Part shown: piece by piece, positions 1 through 12,909 of the stretch | Numbering within the stretch: position 1 is the stretch's first letter | How the letters are laid out: each line of letters starts with the position of its first letter | NCBI RefSeq assembly: GCF_003171515.1 | Contig: NC_089393.1 | Span: forward strand, 2,728,001-2,792,000 | Source: Pyrenophora tritici-repentis | Lineage: Eukaryota; Ascomycota; Dothideomycetes; Pleosporales; Pleosporaceae | Length of the DNA stretch: 64,000 bases | Direction: 5' to 3' | Notes under the pieces: model-generated | Database searches by the model: none | Seen by the model: the letters and a program-made list of their open reading frames with translations, nothing else | Told to the model about the DNA's origin: nothing | Made by a program: the position numbers and the translations under genes

Positions 1-3000
1 TCCTCCTCTTTCTATAATAGGGCATTAGCCCTACTATTAACGTTCCCTAGCCTATACTAGAATGTTAGGTTAAACTAGCTAAGTAGTCTAGCCTACCTTA
101 CGTAGTGTTCTAAGAGTAGTCTAGTAGTATAAAAGTACTCTAGATTCTTGGAATCTATAATAACCTAGAAGCTCTTAACTCTTTTAAGTTCGGAGTTTTA
201 TTTAGTTAGGCACTTAATTACTATGATAGTTGGGATGACACCGATCAGATTCGTTCAAGAGTGGGATCATTGATTGCTCTAAGGATCAGAAAGATCAGAC
301 GGCTGGTCCGGTATTTGTACATGATGGATCAGTCCCTTGGCACGGATCCGGAGTCTCAAAGACCCGATCCGATCACGTGATCATCCGACGTCCAACATCA
401 AGTCCATTTCCGCGACAATTACTATAAGCAACTCCTTATCGTAGATTATGTAGTTACTCTCTACCTTAGTATTTTTAGCTAAGAAGTAGGCTACTACTTA
501 GAGGAGTCTGTCCTCTCTATACTAGGACAGAACTCCTCCCGTTGCCTATCTAGAGGCATCGCACTCTAGTACTATCTTAAGTTCTAGGTTAAAGTTCGCA
601 AGGGATAGGAATACTACAAAAGCTACTTTTAGCTTCTTAAAGGCCTTCTTCTACTTAGGTCCCTATAAGAACGTAGCTCCTTTACCTATAAGGCTCGTTA
701 ATAGGGCGACTATAGATAAGAAGTCTTAGATAAACTGCTAGTAAAAGTTAGCAAACCCTATAAAGCTCTAAATCCCTTTTACTAAATTTAGAGCTTCCTA
801 TTCCTTAATTACTTTAACCTTCTCTAGTTCTATACTAATCCCCTTACTAGCTTTAATAGTAAACCCTAGGTGCTTCGTCTTCTTAACACTAAACTTACTC
901 TTATCTATGTTAAGCTAGAGTCTAGCTGCTCTTAACTTCTAGACTACAGTCTTCACTTTCTCCTCGTGATCCTTCTAGCTGCCTAACGAGTAGATTAATA
1001 CGTTGTCTAGGTAGGCGAAGCAAAATTCGTTAAGGTGTTCTTATAACACCTAGTTAATGTATCTCTAGAAGGTGCTAGAGGTATTAGCGAGTTTAAAGGG
1101 TGTAATAAGCTACTTGTAGAGACTAAAACAGGTCCTAAAGGCTATCTTCTATTGGTCTCCCTTAGCGATCTAGATCTTATAGAAGGCTTAGATTATATCT
1201 ACCTTAGTGCACTACTTAGCCTCCGCGATCGAAGAGAGAGTCTTGTAGATTAGTAGCAAAGGGTACTAGTCCTTTTTAGTAATAGCATTAAGGGCTTAGT
1301 AGTCTATATAGAACTATAACCTTCCTCCTAATTCCTTTGCAAATAGCACTAGTGCTGCTGCGCTTAACCTACTAACCTAGATAAATCCGCGGTTAAGGTA
1401 TAAAGTTAGCTCCTTCCTAAGCACGAGTTCCTCCCTTCCTTTATTATAGAGTAGTCCCTATAGGATCTCTACTAGCCTGCCGTCCTTCTCTAATATCTCT
1501 ATTAAGTGGTCTACGGCCGTCCCCTAGAGGGGTAGCAACCTATCCGCTTCCTCCCTTAGAAAAGCTATATAATCTAATTATAGGTAGTTCAGCAACTTCT
1601 TCCTTAGGTCCTTAGTTAACTTCTTAGATAAGGCCTTCTCTATATCTACTAGCGAAGCTAACTAGACCTATACTACTTTATCCCTCCTACTGCGTTATAT
1701 CTAAGCTAAGAACGAACTCGTAGTTATTTATTAGAGCAACTCCTAGGGCTTCTTGCCCTCTTTGCTCCGTATCCGCGTTTAGGAGGAGTCGATAAAGATA
1801 GACTTCTTCGCTAGCGCGAGCTAAACGTCGTTCCTGTCTATCTAGGGACGACCTAAGATTAGGTTATAGTCCCTTTTATCTTCTACCTCCTAGGCCTATA
1901 TCTTTTCCTTGTAGCTATCTATATAGGTTATCTAGGCGGATTTCCTACCTACTCTAACAATTAGTTTTGGCTCCACTTTAACGCGCGTTAGGTTAGCTTG
2001 TTTAGAAAACCTTATAGATACTAGACTAAATATAAGACATCTAGTCTTAATTATAGTATAAGCTATAGAGTTTTTTATAATTAAGTAAGTAGTTATAGGT
2101 ATCCCGTCTAGCCGCTTTTTCTAGAACTCGTTCTACCTCTCCTCTAAACCTAACTCCTTCGACTCCTAACTGCGCCTTTAGTTAGGAGCTTCTAGTTTTC
2201 TAAACTAGAATCTTTCTTACTCCCTTTAGAGTACTTATTTTCCGCATTTATAACTGTCGCTAACGCAGCCTTTACCGCTAGTCTTAGGTTATAAGCCCTT
2301 ATGTAGTGACCGCTTTTTCCGCAACGCAGGTAGAGGTTATTTACTCTCCTAGTATCTTATACTTCTTTACTAGTCTACTTCGCCCTTTTTCCTAAGGACT
2401 TCCCTAGGCCGCTGCCTATCCTTCTAGCGCTAGCCTTTATAGGCTCCTAGTCTATCGCATCCGCAGAGGGCTTTTCCGCGGATTTAATAGGCTAGGTTCT
2501 TCTAAGTTTAGCGCGTAATATATTTTCCTCTATTACTATTACGCGCCGTATAACTCTATAGATATTCTAGTTTATAAGTACCTCTATAGAGATTATACAA
2601 TCTCTTAAATCTTCCTAGAGAGCACTAAGGTACTAAGTCTTAATGCTCTTGCTATAGGACTCTTCCTTAGCGTCGTATACTAGCTGTATAAGCCTAGCGT
2701 TAAACACCGCTAAGGTTTTGCTTCCCTAATAAAGACTCTAGAGCTCCCTACGGGCCCTTTTCTCGCGTAGAGTGTCACTAAACTGCTATTTTATAAACTC
2801 CCAGAATCCCGTTATATTCACTTCTAAGGGATTCCTATTTAGCTAGAAAATAGCGATGTTAGCTGCGGAGCTAGCTAGTCTAGAGTAGATATACCTAGGA
2901 ATGTTTCCTACCTAGGCGCCGTCCTGCCTAATTTTAAAGTCTATCTAAAGTTTAAATCTTCGCTAGTCCTTCCTATCTTCTGTAAAGGAGGCGAGGTCTA

Positions 3001-3475
3001 GAGTCTGTAGTAGTTTTGGCGTAACTTTAGCGACAGCTAGGGGGTTCGTAGTAAGTACTATAGGTAGTGCGCTAGTAACTAGAACTTGCAGTTATTATGT
3101 ACCTTATTAAGCTAGCTATTACTACAACGTGTCTATCCTCTAACTTATTTCCTCTAGCATCTTAAGTAGAATCTATTTTTCTAATAGAGGTGTAGGCGTA
3201 GGAGTAGTAGAGGAGGAAGCCTTAGGCTAAGGGTTTTTAGTGGCTAGTCTCTTTCTAACGGGAGTCACTAACTGTTCCTATAAGTTATCGCTTAGGAGGT
3301 TAAGCTTAGTGTTGATTTCTACTTTGTCTATAAAGGAGGACGACTAAGTCTAGATCTCTGTTGCGATAGCATAGTTAGCTGCTTCTTCGCCTCTCTATTT
3401 AAGGGCGAAATCTCGTAGTTAGGTTACCGAGGTGACTTGAGCTGCTATCTTAGTAGGGGTGCCGTAGTCTCGCGA
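1..3475 (-). pseudogene. RIP-degraded Gypsy (Ty3-like) gag-pol, minus strand
   Basis: Read on the minus strand this is a Gypsy polyprotein with stops where Gln or Trp codons are expected. The gag start region lies near 3460. A retroviral zinc knuckle, read as LRCGKSGHYIRAY with one Cys changed to Tyr by RIP, lies near 2290-2345. The reverse transcriptase signature reads FAYLDNVLIYS near 1000-1036, so YLDD has become YLDN. RNase H follows at 1-600, with NYIIYDKELL and later DSKNLEYF recognisable. Order is gag, zinc knuckle, RT, RNase H; the integrase would lie left of the window. The RNase H is interrupted by a solo LTR at 224-417. The upstream LTR was not found because a Tc1 element begins at 3592. 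Family assignment is firm; the exact gag start is not. Confidence 0.85.
224..417 (-). repeat. Solo LTR inserted in the Gypsy RNase H
   Basis: A 194-bp TG...CA unit that keeps CpA dinucleotides, so it is less mutated than its host. It is flanked by direct repeats ATTACTA at 217-223 and 418-424; five to seven of these bases are the target duplication. Removing the unit and one repeat restores the RNase H frame (KELL-IV-IKCL). The same LTR, also 194 bp, occurs in plus orientation at 48970-49163. Confidence 0.88.
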
Positions 3476-3591
3476 CGTTAGCGGGGTGTTAAATAAATTT
3501 AATTAAAAGGGGCTAGCCTTAAGGGCAATTACTAGAAAGAATTAGATAAATTCGTTAACCTAAGATCTATGGAGGGCTATCCAGCTATATA
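3476..3591. other. Short AT-rich stretch between Gypsy gag and Tc1 element
   Basis: RIP-degraded sequence, presumably the 5' leader of the Gypsy element. No LTR end could be recognised before the Tc1 terminal repeat at 3592. Confidence 0.4.
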
Positions 3592-3994
3592 CAGTCGGGT
3601 GATAAAAAGAAAGAGACTTTTTAAAATTCACCTTTTTCTAAGCTCTACATCTAAAGAACTAGACTAGCTAGACTAATAATTTTTAGTTCTCTAGAAAGTT
3701 AAGAACATTGTCTTTGATATGGATTACTAAAAAAAAATGCTAAGTAAGCTTATGTCTGCGTAACTCTAGTAGTGTTTAAGAGTAGAAAAAAGTAAGCTAC
3801 AAATCTAAGTATAACTTTTTATCTACAGTATCTTTTTAGCTAAAACTCTTATATGCTATTCAGTACGTATAGATCTATATAATGTTTAATTCAGAAGTTA
3901 TTCTACCTGTGTTTACACGAGTAAGACTAAAAAGAAGTCTTTAAAGCTTTTTTTATATTAAAGTAGCCGAAGCTAGTTACTAGTATTTAGCATA

Positions 3995-4414
3995 CTAACC
4001 TCTAGTTGCTTTTACTGCTAGATAACGCCTAGGTAAAGACCTAATACAGTTATCTATTACCTCTTGCGGTAATTGCTCCCACTCTTCTAGAATTACTTGT
4101 TTAAACAATTCTACTGCCTTATTACTCTTACCTACGCCTAAAGAGGCACTAGGCCTTTTTGCTAGCTTATTCTTAAGTAAGCTCTAAACGTTTTCTATAG
4201 GATTTAGATCTGGGCTATAGGCAGGATGCTCGAAAAGAGGAACTCTATTCCTAGAGAATTAAGAGATAACTGCTAGCGTTTTATGGATCTTGGCGTTATC
4301 CTGCTGAAATTGCCAACCTAAATAGAATTAATTATTAACTTCAAGAATAAAAAGTATATTCTAAAAAATATTAACAAATAAATAAGATATAGTCTTTTAA
4401 AGTAAAAAAGAAAG
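3995..4414 (-). pseudogene. Tc1-like transposase, C-terminal part (RIP-degraded)
   Basis: Minus-strand end of the transposase interrupted by the Copia at 4420. It carries the DD34E C-terminal half, up to the final TAVK-like residues and stop at 3995-3997, and aligns with the Tc1 copies at 33941 and 61887. The N-terminal part lies at 9769-10589. Confidence 0.75.
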
Positions 4415-4419
4415 ACTTC

Positions 4420-4646
4420 TGTCAGAATATGGGCATATTTTAGGTGGTGGACAAAATCCGGGTGTTCGGAGCTGTGGATTCTGTGGATCAGTTAGATTAG
4501 TCAGCGCGCACAATCCACCGCGACCCAACTGATCGAACAGCGTTGGACAACAGAAGAACACCACACAAGACCACAACAATACAATCGATCCCCATCATAT
4601 TATTATACTATTATCCCCGTCTTTGATAACCCATCACAATCTGACA
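4420..4646 (+). repeat. 5' LTR of Copia 4420-9763
   Basis: 227 bp, TG...CA, nearly the same as 9537-9763 with a few C/T and G/A differences. GC content and CpA content are clearly higher than in the internal region. Confidence 0.92.
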
Positions 4647-4693
4647 ATTAAGAGTCTCATCCGCCCTACTAATAATCCAATAACCAAATCGCT

Positions 4694-7600
4694 ATGACCG
4701 CTCAAGCCAACCAACAGAACGCGACAGTGCTCCTACGCGACGAGCACGACTATCGCGCTTAGTACAGCCAACTCTAAGCGCGCTGTGTCACCTACAATAT
4801 ATGGGAACAGGTCAATCCTAATAGGACAAAGCTGCCACTAATGGAGCCGTTCCCTCCGGAGCTCCCGGAGTGCGCCGACTACGCGCCATCGACTAGACTC
4901 CCTGCAGGAGCTAATCCAACTAGACTATTAGATCTATCCTTAGCGGGACAACGAGCTTACAAGGACGATCTTAAGATCTACAAAACTTAAAATAGAGCAA
5001 TACAAAACAAAGTACGCCAGATACAAGACTGAGATAACTAATCTCCAACACATTATGATCCTCGTCTAATCTACTGTCGCGGTTCACCTACAGCGCACCT
5101 GCTGTCCGCCAGATGGATCGATCAGAGACTAGATTAAGAACCTTCGAGCCTATATAGGCATCACTATCGAAACCGAACGAGAGCAAGCGCGACCGCGATA
5201 CTACAGTGCACTTAAACCACCTCGATCCGCGAATAACTAGGATACCTAGCTCGCCGAGTACAATTAAGCTGTAACTAAAGCGGAGACACTTAAGGTGCCC
5301 GATACTACTTAGTTTAGATTAGTAGCTGTAGACTTTATGTCAGCAGTAAATAAAATAGCCCTAATATAGGCAGCGACCTTCTAATCTAATAGGATAGATC
5401 AACCTAGGGTAACCTAGAAGGACATGATGAGACGGTTCCGAGAGTATATAATGCTGAATCATCCGATCACGCGAAACAGAAGCCAAAAGGCAGCTTTTAT
5501 AGTAGATAATCTATCTGTATTTCTTGCTGCGAACAGCAACGCTGACCAGCGCGTGGATAGGGACACCTACTATATAGAAACGGGAAACTCTTAAGTTAGA
5601 AAATGGGGCAGACCCCGATATCAACGTACAGCTATAGAGGAAGGCGATCGCGAACCTCTAAGTTCTTTAATCCCTCTAAGAGGAAGAGGCAAAAGCGCAA
5701 GATCGTACGCCTACGGTAACTCCGCTAAAGCGGACGCCGTGCCTAGTAAAACTATGATCGCAGACGCCAGAGGCCCCAAATGTCCAGCATGTGACATAGG
5801 GCATGCCCTCTGTGATTGCTTCTACGTGTATACTAAGAAAGCTCTAGAGTGGTGGGAACCCAATCTAAGAACAGCCTAATTCGTAGAGCTTAGACGAGAA
5901 CATAACGCTAAGTTTCAGAGTCTCCTAAGAGCCTAAGGTCGCCTAAGGACTTATACTCTAAGACTTAAGCAATCCTAAACTCCTACACCTAATCTTATTA
6001 ATGATTGACTAAATAGACGACAGATATCGAAGATCGACGCCATGTTCGCCGCTGTATCCTCCCTATTAAATCGGCACGATTACCTACTAAGCAACTCCTT
6101 TATCTTTGACTCAGGATTGACGTGCTATATCACGAACAACCCTAATTAGATCCACAACTATCGGCCACCGATCTATAGAGATTTCATATAGGCAGGCAAT
6201 AGCTAGATTTAGATTAAAGGATATAGATTAATAGTCCTACAGCTTAAACATAAACAGAGAGTAGAGAAACTCGTGCTCTACGACGTAGCAATCTGCCTAG
6301 ACATCCTCTGCAATATCGTCTTATTTAGAGTACTAAGAAAGCAAGGACTCTAGTGGGATACCTAATCGGATCCTACAGCGGTTAAGCGATTAGATAGATT
6401 AACCGTCTGCGAGCTGGCAGAGCTATATAGTTAATAGGTACTAGAGTATTAGCCAAATAGATTAGAGGACAGAGTAGCCCTACACGCCTACTCACAAACG
6501 TCCCAAACGCGCCGGCGACCCTAACAGGCGCCTGCTCTCCTCTAGCACAAAAGACTAGGACACCTAAGGCTAGTAGCGATCGAGCACCTAGTCTAGTAAG
6601 CTAAGGGGGTGCGAGTTAAAGGGGTAACGACAGTGCAGTGCGATGCGTGTGGCCGAGCGAAAATCCAACGACAGATCAGCCGCGTTCCACGGATCAATGA
6701 TTAGGGACCCGTAGAGAGGCTCGCCATTAATTTCCACTCCTATAAGAATCAATCCTATAACAAAGAGAAAAGCCAATTACTAATTACTAATAGGTACTCG
6801 CGATTTTAGTGGGATTTCTATCTCACAGATAACTAAACGGCGAAATCGATCATCTAAGTACTATCTAATTTCCTTACTTTCCTCTAAAACTAATACAACA
6901 TCACCCTAAAAGTGATTGAAACCGACAACGAGATCACTACAGTTAAACTAGACGTCGAGCGATAGATCAGAGGCCAAGGCATTGCTGTTGAGCCTTCAGC
7001 ACTAGATACTTAAGCTTAAAATAGTAGAGCTAAACGCTTAGGGGGTGTAAATAAAGAGAAGGCACGCACAATAAGACTTAACGCTAATCTACTATAGGAA
7101 CTCTAGCTAGAGATCACTCGGGCTGCTGTACACCTCTACAATTAAACGCTAAACTACAGTAACTAGTGGAAAACACCCTACGAAGTACTCTTCACGCGCG
7201 TATCACTAGCAAATAGGATAGTCACATCGATTAAGAAGCCTTACCTAGCATACCTTAAGCCTATAGGTGCAAAGCTTTTGCGATAACTAATAATACCTAT
7301 AGAGGCAAATTTAGACTACAGCGGCTTAATCTAAAAGCCTAGATTAGCTACCTAGTTGGATATTAATTATCTAATATCTATTAGATTTGGATCCTATCAC
7401 TCGCCAAAGTTATCAGCATAAGAGACGTAACCTTCGACGAAAATACAATATTTAATAGGACAATTAAAGACCTAATAGATAGCCTTATGCACAGCACTCT
7501 CTCAGCGATCGCAGCATACGTTAGGACTATCAAGCTCCTACCACCGATCCCAGACACCGGGACGGAGTCGTTTTATAAAGACGACGAAAGCATTAATACC

Positions 7601-9475
7601 ACAGAGGAGGAAGAAGATCCGCTAGGGTACTACAATAGTCGAAAGATCCAAGATCACTACCTAACTCCTCTATCAACACCTCCACCAGCAGTCCTGCTCG
7701 CCTAGTTTATAAGTAGAAATGTTTAATCTACTCCTAAGATCTAATTATCTAAAACAGTTCTATAGGCCGCAGCGTTTATAGCTAGATTAAAGGCAAGGAC
7801 TATAGGCACTCACAATAGAGGCCTAATCGACAAGGCATAACTTCACTAGCTACTCGCCAAAGGAGTTAAGATTAATTAATTATAACTTCCTGATCCACCG
7901 ACAGCCAGGACTAATCTTGATTAGCACCCTTTAGGAGAGCTATTTAAGGAAGCACAACGTGCACATCTCGACAGCCACAAAGTCACTAATTCGTAGGAAG
8001 AAGTACCCTACTAAGCAGCTAAATCTAAAGGACACTAGATTCTAGACTGCATGTGGGTGTATGTCTACAAATTTAACAAAGCCAATCAATTTATTAAGTG
8101 CAAAGCTCGATTAGTTGTGCGGGGTAATTAGCAGCGCAATATCACCTCCTAAGACACCTACGCCGCTACTCTAGCTAGCCGATTATTTTGACTACTTATA
8201 GCAATCGCTGCTAAACACAACCTTAAACTAAAACAGTACGACGTTACCAACGCCTTCGTCTACGCATCGTTAGATCGAGAGGTCTATATACGGATGCCAA
8301 AGGGCTATTAGAAGCCCAGCACTATCCTACGGATTAAGAAAGCTCTTTATAGGCTAAGAATATCCCTACTCCTTTGGCAGAAGGATCTCACAGCGACGCT
8401 TACTTAACTTAGGTTCTAGATTGTACCCCACGAGCCCTGCTGTATAATTAAAGACGGAATTATTATCTTCTACTACGTAGACAATATTATCCTAGCCTAT
8501 AGCAAGGATCAATCTAAGAAGGCTTAAGAAGCAATAGATTAGCTCAAGCAGCGATACTCTATCACTAGTAGAGACAATCTATAGTAGTTCCTTGGGATCG
8601 AGGTGATTAGGGATCGATCTAAACAACTGATCTACCTCTCCTAGGTTGCCTACTATGAAAAGATTAATAGACTAGTAGACGATTAGATAATCCGCCACGA
8701 TACTCCTATAGCGACTAGCGAGCTTATGCCTAGAGAAGGACTAGCTACCCCGTCTAAGATTAATCGATACTAGCGGAAGATTAGCTCTCTCCTCTACGCC
8801 GCTGTTAATACACGCCCGGATATTGCTTTTGCGACATCTAGACTAGCTAGATTTCTCGCTAACCTAAGTTAGGAACACTAACAGGCTGCGGATCGAGTGT
8901 TACTCTACCTATCCGACACTAAGTGGCTGACATTACGATTAGGTGGCGGCACCGCTATGCAGGTAGCTAGTAACGCATTATTTGCAGACAACACTCTGGA
9001 TCGCAAAAGCTCTCAGGGCTACGCGATTAAACTCTTCGGCGGGCTGATCGCCTGGCGATCTAGCAAGTAAGATACCGTCACTACTTTAATAACTAAAGCA
9101 AAGCTCTTAGCACTCTCACAAGTAGCTAAAAAAGCAATCTTTACCTTACAATTAATTAGTGAACTTAAGGTTAAGCTACTAAGTCCTACGATTACTATCT
9201 AATGCGACAATCAACAGACGATCCGTCTTGCAACTCAAGCAGTATTAAGACTCACCACGAAGCTCCGACACGTAGATATCCACAACTATTAGCTCCAACA
9301 GGAAGTGACGAACTAGAGGATTAAAGTAGTATACATAATATCCTCTGAGATAATAGCTGATGGCCTTACTAAAGTACTCCTAGTAAACTAGTAGACGGGC
9401 TTTCTAATCTAACTAGGGCTGGTCGAAGTTAGGGATCGAGAGCCACACAATCAGTTACCTGTTGTAGAGATCTAA
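4694..9475 (+). pseudogene. Copia gag-pol polyprotein (RIP-degraded)
   Basis: The reading frame starts MTAQANQQN at 4694 and is then broken by many TAG/TAA codons at Gln and Trp positions. Domains in order: gag; aspartic protease with IFDSG near 6102-6116; the integrase zinc site (His, then CDACG) around 6545-6680; the integrase core; reverse transcriptase with YYVDNIIL near 8471-8495, where the second catalytic Asp has become Asn; and RNase H with the C-terminal Copia motif (ADGLTK-like) near 9355. Protease, integrase, RT, RNase H is the Copia order. No functional product is possible. The stop near 9475 is approximate. Confidence 0.85.
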
Positions 9476-9536
9476 GCTCAATTAGAGCAGCTTAGCTGTG
9501 ATTAATCCAGCTCAAGGCTCTTGAGCTGAGGGGGTG

Positions 9537-9763
9537 TGTCAGAATATGGGCATATTTTGGGTGGTGGACAAAATCCGGGTGTTCGGAGCTGTGGATTCTG
9601 TGGATCAGTTAAATTAGTCAGCGCGCACAATCCACCGCGACCTAACTGATCGAACAGCGTTGGACAACAGAAGAACACCACACAAGACCACAACAATACA
9701 ATCGATCCCCATCATATTATTATACTATTATCCCCGTCTTTGATAACCCATCACAATCTGACA
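9537..9763 (+). repeat. 3' LTR of Copia 4420-9763
   Basis: 227 bp, preceded directly by the purine-rich GAGCTGAGGGGGTG and followed by the target duplication ACTTC. Confidence 0.92.
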
Positions 9764-9768
9764 ACTTC

Positions 9769-10589
9769 TTACTTACCTCTTTTCAATAGAGGTTTAACAA
9801 TACGTACAAGTACTTGTCGTATATAACGTGTATTTATAAATGTTCTAGAGTTCTGTAGGGATCTAGTTATGTGTAACTTAGATCTTCTACCTATCTAGAT
9901 AGCTCCCCAAACACCTATCGAGATATCGCGGGCTATATCTCTGTTAGTAAGCTAGATAAAAATGTACTAAACTCCCAGAAAAATACTAAATTTTTCAAAG
10001 AATATTTTAGCTTATTTAGATTTTTTTTAAACTTACTTAAATTAGTTGTTTGAACTTGTTTCTTTCCAAGTCGCTTATTTCTTCTCTTCCTAACGTATTC
10101 TTGCCTAGCACCATACCCACGCTGTATAGAAGACTCGTTAAAAAATGTTACTTTGCTAAAGTTTATATTTTCAAGAATTTTAAGTGTCTTCTTAGCGTAA
10201 TCCTTGCGGTTCGTAGCTTTTTCTGCGTTTAAAAGCTGCTTCTTTCTAGCTAAAGATTTTCAGTATTTCTCTGCTTTTAATAAGCGTTGTAAGCTTCTAG
10301 TAGAGGAATCTAGATTATTCTCTACTAGACTACGCCTATTTGTCTTCTTAGGACTTCTTTCTAGGTCTCTATTAACTACTCGAGTAGTTCGTTTAGAGAC
10401 CTTAGTAGGGCGGCCTAGTTTAGGCGTAGAAAGAGGTAGAATAGGACTTTTCTTCTTCTTAATACGTTGTAAAGTATTACAAATAGACTTATAAGGCTTT
10501 TATAGCATAGTACTAATAGTACTAGTAGAATTTTTTTGCAAAGATAGAGTATAAACTTCTTTTTCGAATTTAGAAAGCTCTCGAGACAT
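9769..10589 (-). pseudogene. Tc1-like transposase, N-terminal part with intron (RIP-degraded)
   Basis: The start codon is at 10589 on the minus strand (MSRELSKFEKEVY). A helix-turn-helix DNA-binding region rich in Lys and Arg follows, then the first catalytic block, read FFNESS, where the usual Asp has become Asn through RIP. A 104-nt intron lies at 9933-10036 with a GTAAGT donor, a CTTACTAAC branch site and a TATAG acceptor. The coding sequence then runs into the Copia insertion and resumes at 4414. Confidence 0.78.
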
Positions 10590-10639
10590 AGAGACATAAT
10601 AGAGATAAGAAAATTTAGAAGTAGAAAGAGAAAGACATA

Positions 10640-12487
10640 ACGTGGTTCACAAGCGAGTCGCCACCCTAACCGAGTCGCCACCGCAACACAATTGCCGCGC
10701 CTGAGCAGCAACTTTATGCAATGCCGCAACTACATTAATTGCAAAAGTCCTATACTAAGGGTGATTTACAGTTTACTATCTTAGATATTAACTTATATTA
10801 ATTTTAAAGTAATAAACGCGCTGCAGCTACCTATAACGTCCCCTAAAGAACGCTTATTAACTAACGCGCTAGACGACGCCCTCGACGCGATTATAAGCTA
10901 AATACAAAGCGCCTTATGAAGCTAGAAGAGGAGGTAATTATAAAGCGTATACGCGACGAGTCTTTATATAGAATACCGCCCTTAAAGTCACACGTATAAG
11001 ATATAACTAATAGACTACTGCGCGATTGCAGCGGCGAGCCTATAAGTAAGAACTAGGTTAATAACTTTATTTAACGTACACCTTAGCTACGTACACGCTA
11101 GAGCTGTCTATCTAATTACTAGTAAGCTCTCTATAAGGATCTAGCGGTTATTAGGCCCTAGTTCAGCTTACTTTTATTAATAAAGGCGTAATATAGTATT
11201 ATAGATAAGGACACTTAGAACTTTAATAAGTTAGGCTTTATAATAGGTACAATATCTTCTTAGCTTATAGTCATAGGCGTAGGGAAACCTAGGAAATAGA
11301 AGAAACTATAGCCTAGCGATCGCGAGTAGGTAACTCTAGTCTAAGGCGTCTCTATAATAGGGCGTATTATCCTACATTTTTTTATCTTTAAAGGTAAAGT
11401 CCTTATTACCTCCTAGTTCGCAGATCTGCCACGCAATTAGATTATTACTATCTCTTCTACTAGCTAGATTAATAATAACCTCGCGCTAGCCTAGCTTAAG
11501 TACTTTAATGCCTATATAAAGGCGTCTTCTACTAGGGCGTATAGGCTGCTTATTATTAAAAGCTATAAGAGCTACTACTTAATAAAATTCTAGAACTACT
11601 ATAAGGAGAATAAGATTATTACTCTCTATATACTACCTTACTCGCCGCACCTTCTATAGCCTCTTAACGTTGTCCCCTACTTGCTATTAAAGCGCACGTA
11701 CGGCGATAAGATCTTACTCTTAGCACATAGCCGCATCTACTACATTAATAAGGAAACTTTTCTTACTAGTCTTTAAAGTAGCTTATAAAAAGACGTTTAC
11801 ACTAGAGAATATTTACGCTAGGTTTTAAGGCGCTAGGCTAGTCTTATACAACCTAGAGGCTATATTATTAAAGCTAGATATACAGCTACGTACGCTAACA
11901 CTACCTATACTAGGCATTATCGCCTAGGAGGCGTAAACACCGCGCAACGCCCGCAAGGTAGAGGCGCAATCTACGCTAATTCGAAATCGCATGTAAAACT
12001 ACTAAGGGTTACTAGTAAGCTTATTAGATAAGTAGGTTAAGTAGCTAAGTAAAGGCGCTTAGTAGATAGCTTATAATATAGTATTAGTATAGAAGGAAAT
12101 AAGCCGCCTTTAAGACGCTATTAATACGCTTATAAAGCGTAAGACTTATAAAAGACGCTACGTATGGACAGAGGAGGTATTAATAGTTAGTAAGGTATCT
12201 AACCTAATTGCTAAAAGGGGGGGTAGTAGTTATAAGGAGGGTAAGGAGCCTGCGAAGAGGGTGCGCGTAGGTCGACGCTGCGGCCGTTGTGGCGAGATTA
12301 GATACAACTCCTACACCTATAAGGCAGAAATTAAGGATATAGATAATAGCGTCGCTTCTAAATAATCCTATAGTATTACGCATAGTATAGTAATTTATTA
12401 TAATGTTGCGTAAAGTTGCTGCGCAGGCGCAGCGATTGTGTTAGGGTGGCAACTCGGTTGGGGTGGCGACTCGCTTGTGAACCACGT
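10640..12487 (+). mobile_element. RIP-degraded pogo-like DNA transposon, family 1
   Basis: 1848 bp bounded by ACGTGGTTCACAAGCGAG and its inverse, with TA on both sides (10638-10639 and 12488-12489). Each terminus carries a repeated GAGTCGCCACC motif. The plus-strand translation gives a pogo/Fot1-type transposase with Gln/Trp stops. It includes YNV..RTL in the helix-turn-helix, LLII at the second catalytic site, LLQPLNV (Asp changed to Asn) at the third, and a C-terminal RRCGRCGEI zinc-knuckle start near 12275. It is inserted upstream of the Tc1 transposase start. Full-length siblings lie at 22848-30865 and 49828-53550. Confidence 0.88.
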
Positions 12488-12909
12488 TATAGAATAACAC
12501 TAGTATACTATTACGTAATTTTAGCGTACTTTTTTAGCGTACTTTTTTAGCGTACTTTTCTCTATTCTTCGTTTTTAAAATTAACTAGATAAGAAAGCTT
12601 AGAAAGAGATTTGTTTATGTAATGCTTATATAAGCTAGTATCTTAGGAACTTTTTTCAGAAATTTTTATACGCTCAGTAAAAAGTTATACCTAACTCTCT
12701 TCTAGCTCTTTTTGAACTCTACTTTTACAGCCTTAGATTAGCTTTATTTTGCTTACTAAGTATATCTTTTAGTAACCTTACCTAACGAGAAGGTTCTTAA
12801 CTTTCTAAAAAACTAAAATGTATTAGTCTAGCTAGTCTAGTCCTTTAGATATAGAGCTTGGAAAAAGTTAACTTTTAAAAAGTCTCTTTCTTTTTGTCAC
12901 CCGACTGTA

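Larger units (their letters stand above)
4420..9763 (+). mobile_element. Complete RIP-degraded Copia element, plus orientation
   Basis: Two 227-bp LTRs (4420-4646 and 9537-9763) begin TGTCAGAATATGG and end TCTGACA. The target duplication is ACTTC at 4415-4419 and 9764-9768. The leader after the 5' LTR, ATTAAGAGTCTCA, is shared with the Copia copies at 14981, 32518 and 43219. A polypurine tract GCTGAGGGGGTG abuts the 3' LTR. Total length is 5344 bp. It interrupts the Tc1 transposase, so it is younger than that Tc1 copy. Confidence 0.93.
3592..12907 (-). mobile_element. Tc1-like DNA transposon split by a Copia and a pogo-like element
   Basis: Terminal inverted repeats start CAGTCGGGTGA at 3592 and, reversed, at 12907, with TA on each outer side (3590-3591 and 12908-12909). 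The two ends match over roughly 35 bp, with RIP differences. Subtracting the Copia 4420-9763 plus its 5-bp duplication and the pogo-like element 10640-12487 plus TA leaves about 2117 bp. That is close to the 2102 bp of the uninterrupted Tc1 copy at 33941-36042. Orientation is minus. The left flank (Gypsy leader) and right flank (pogo-like remnant) are different sequences, so the original target site was rearranged or partly lost. Confidence 0.85.

Noticed and set aside
4420..4646. Treating the TG...CA repeats as attachment or CRISPR-like repeats
   Set aside because: Paired LTR position, 5-bp target duplications and Copia genes between them explain them fully.
9502..9696. A short minus-strand frame repeated at 4397-4579
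   Set aside because: Both copies lie across the two LTRs of the same Copia element, so repetition reflects the LTR and not a gene.
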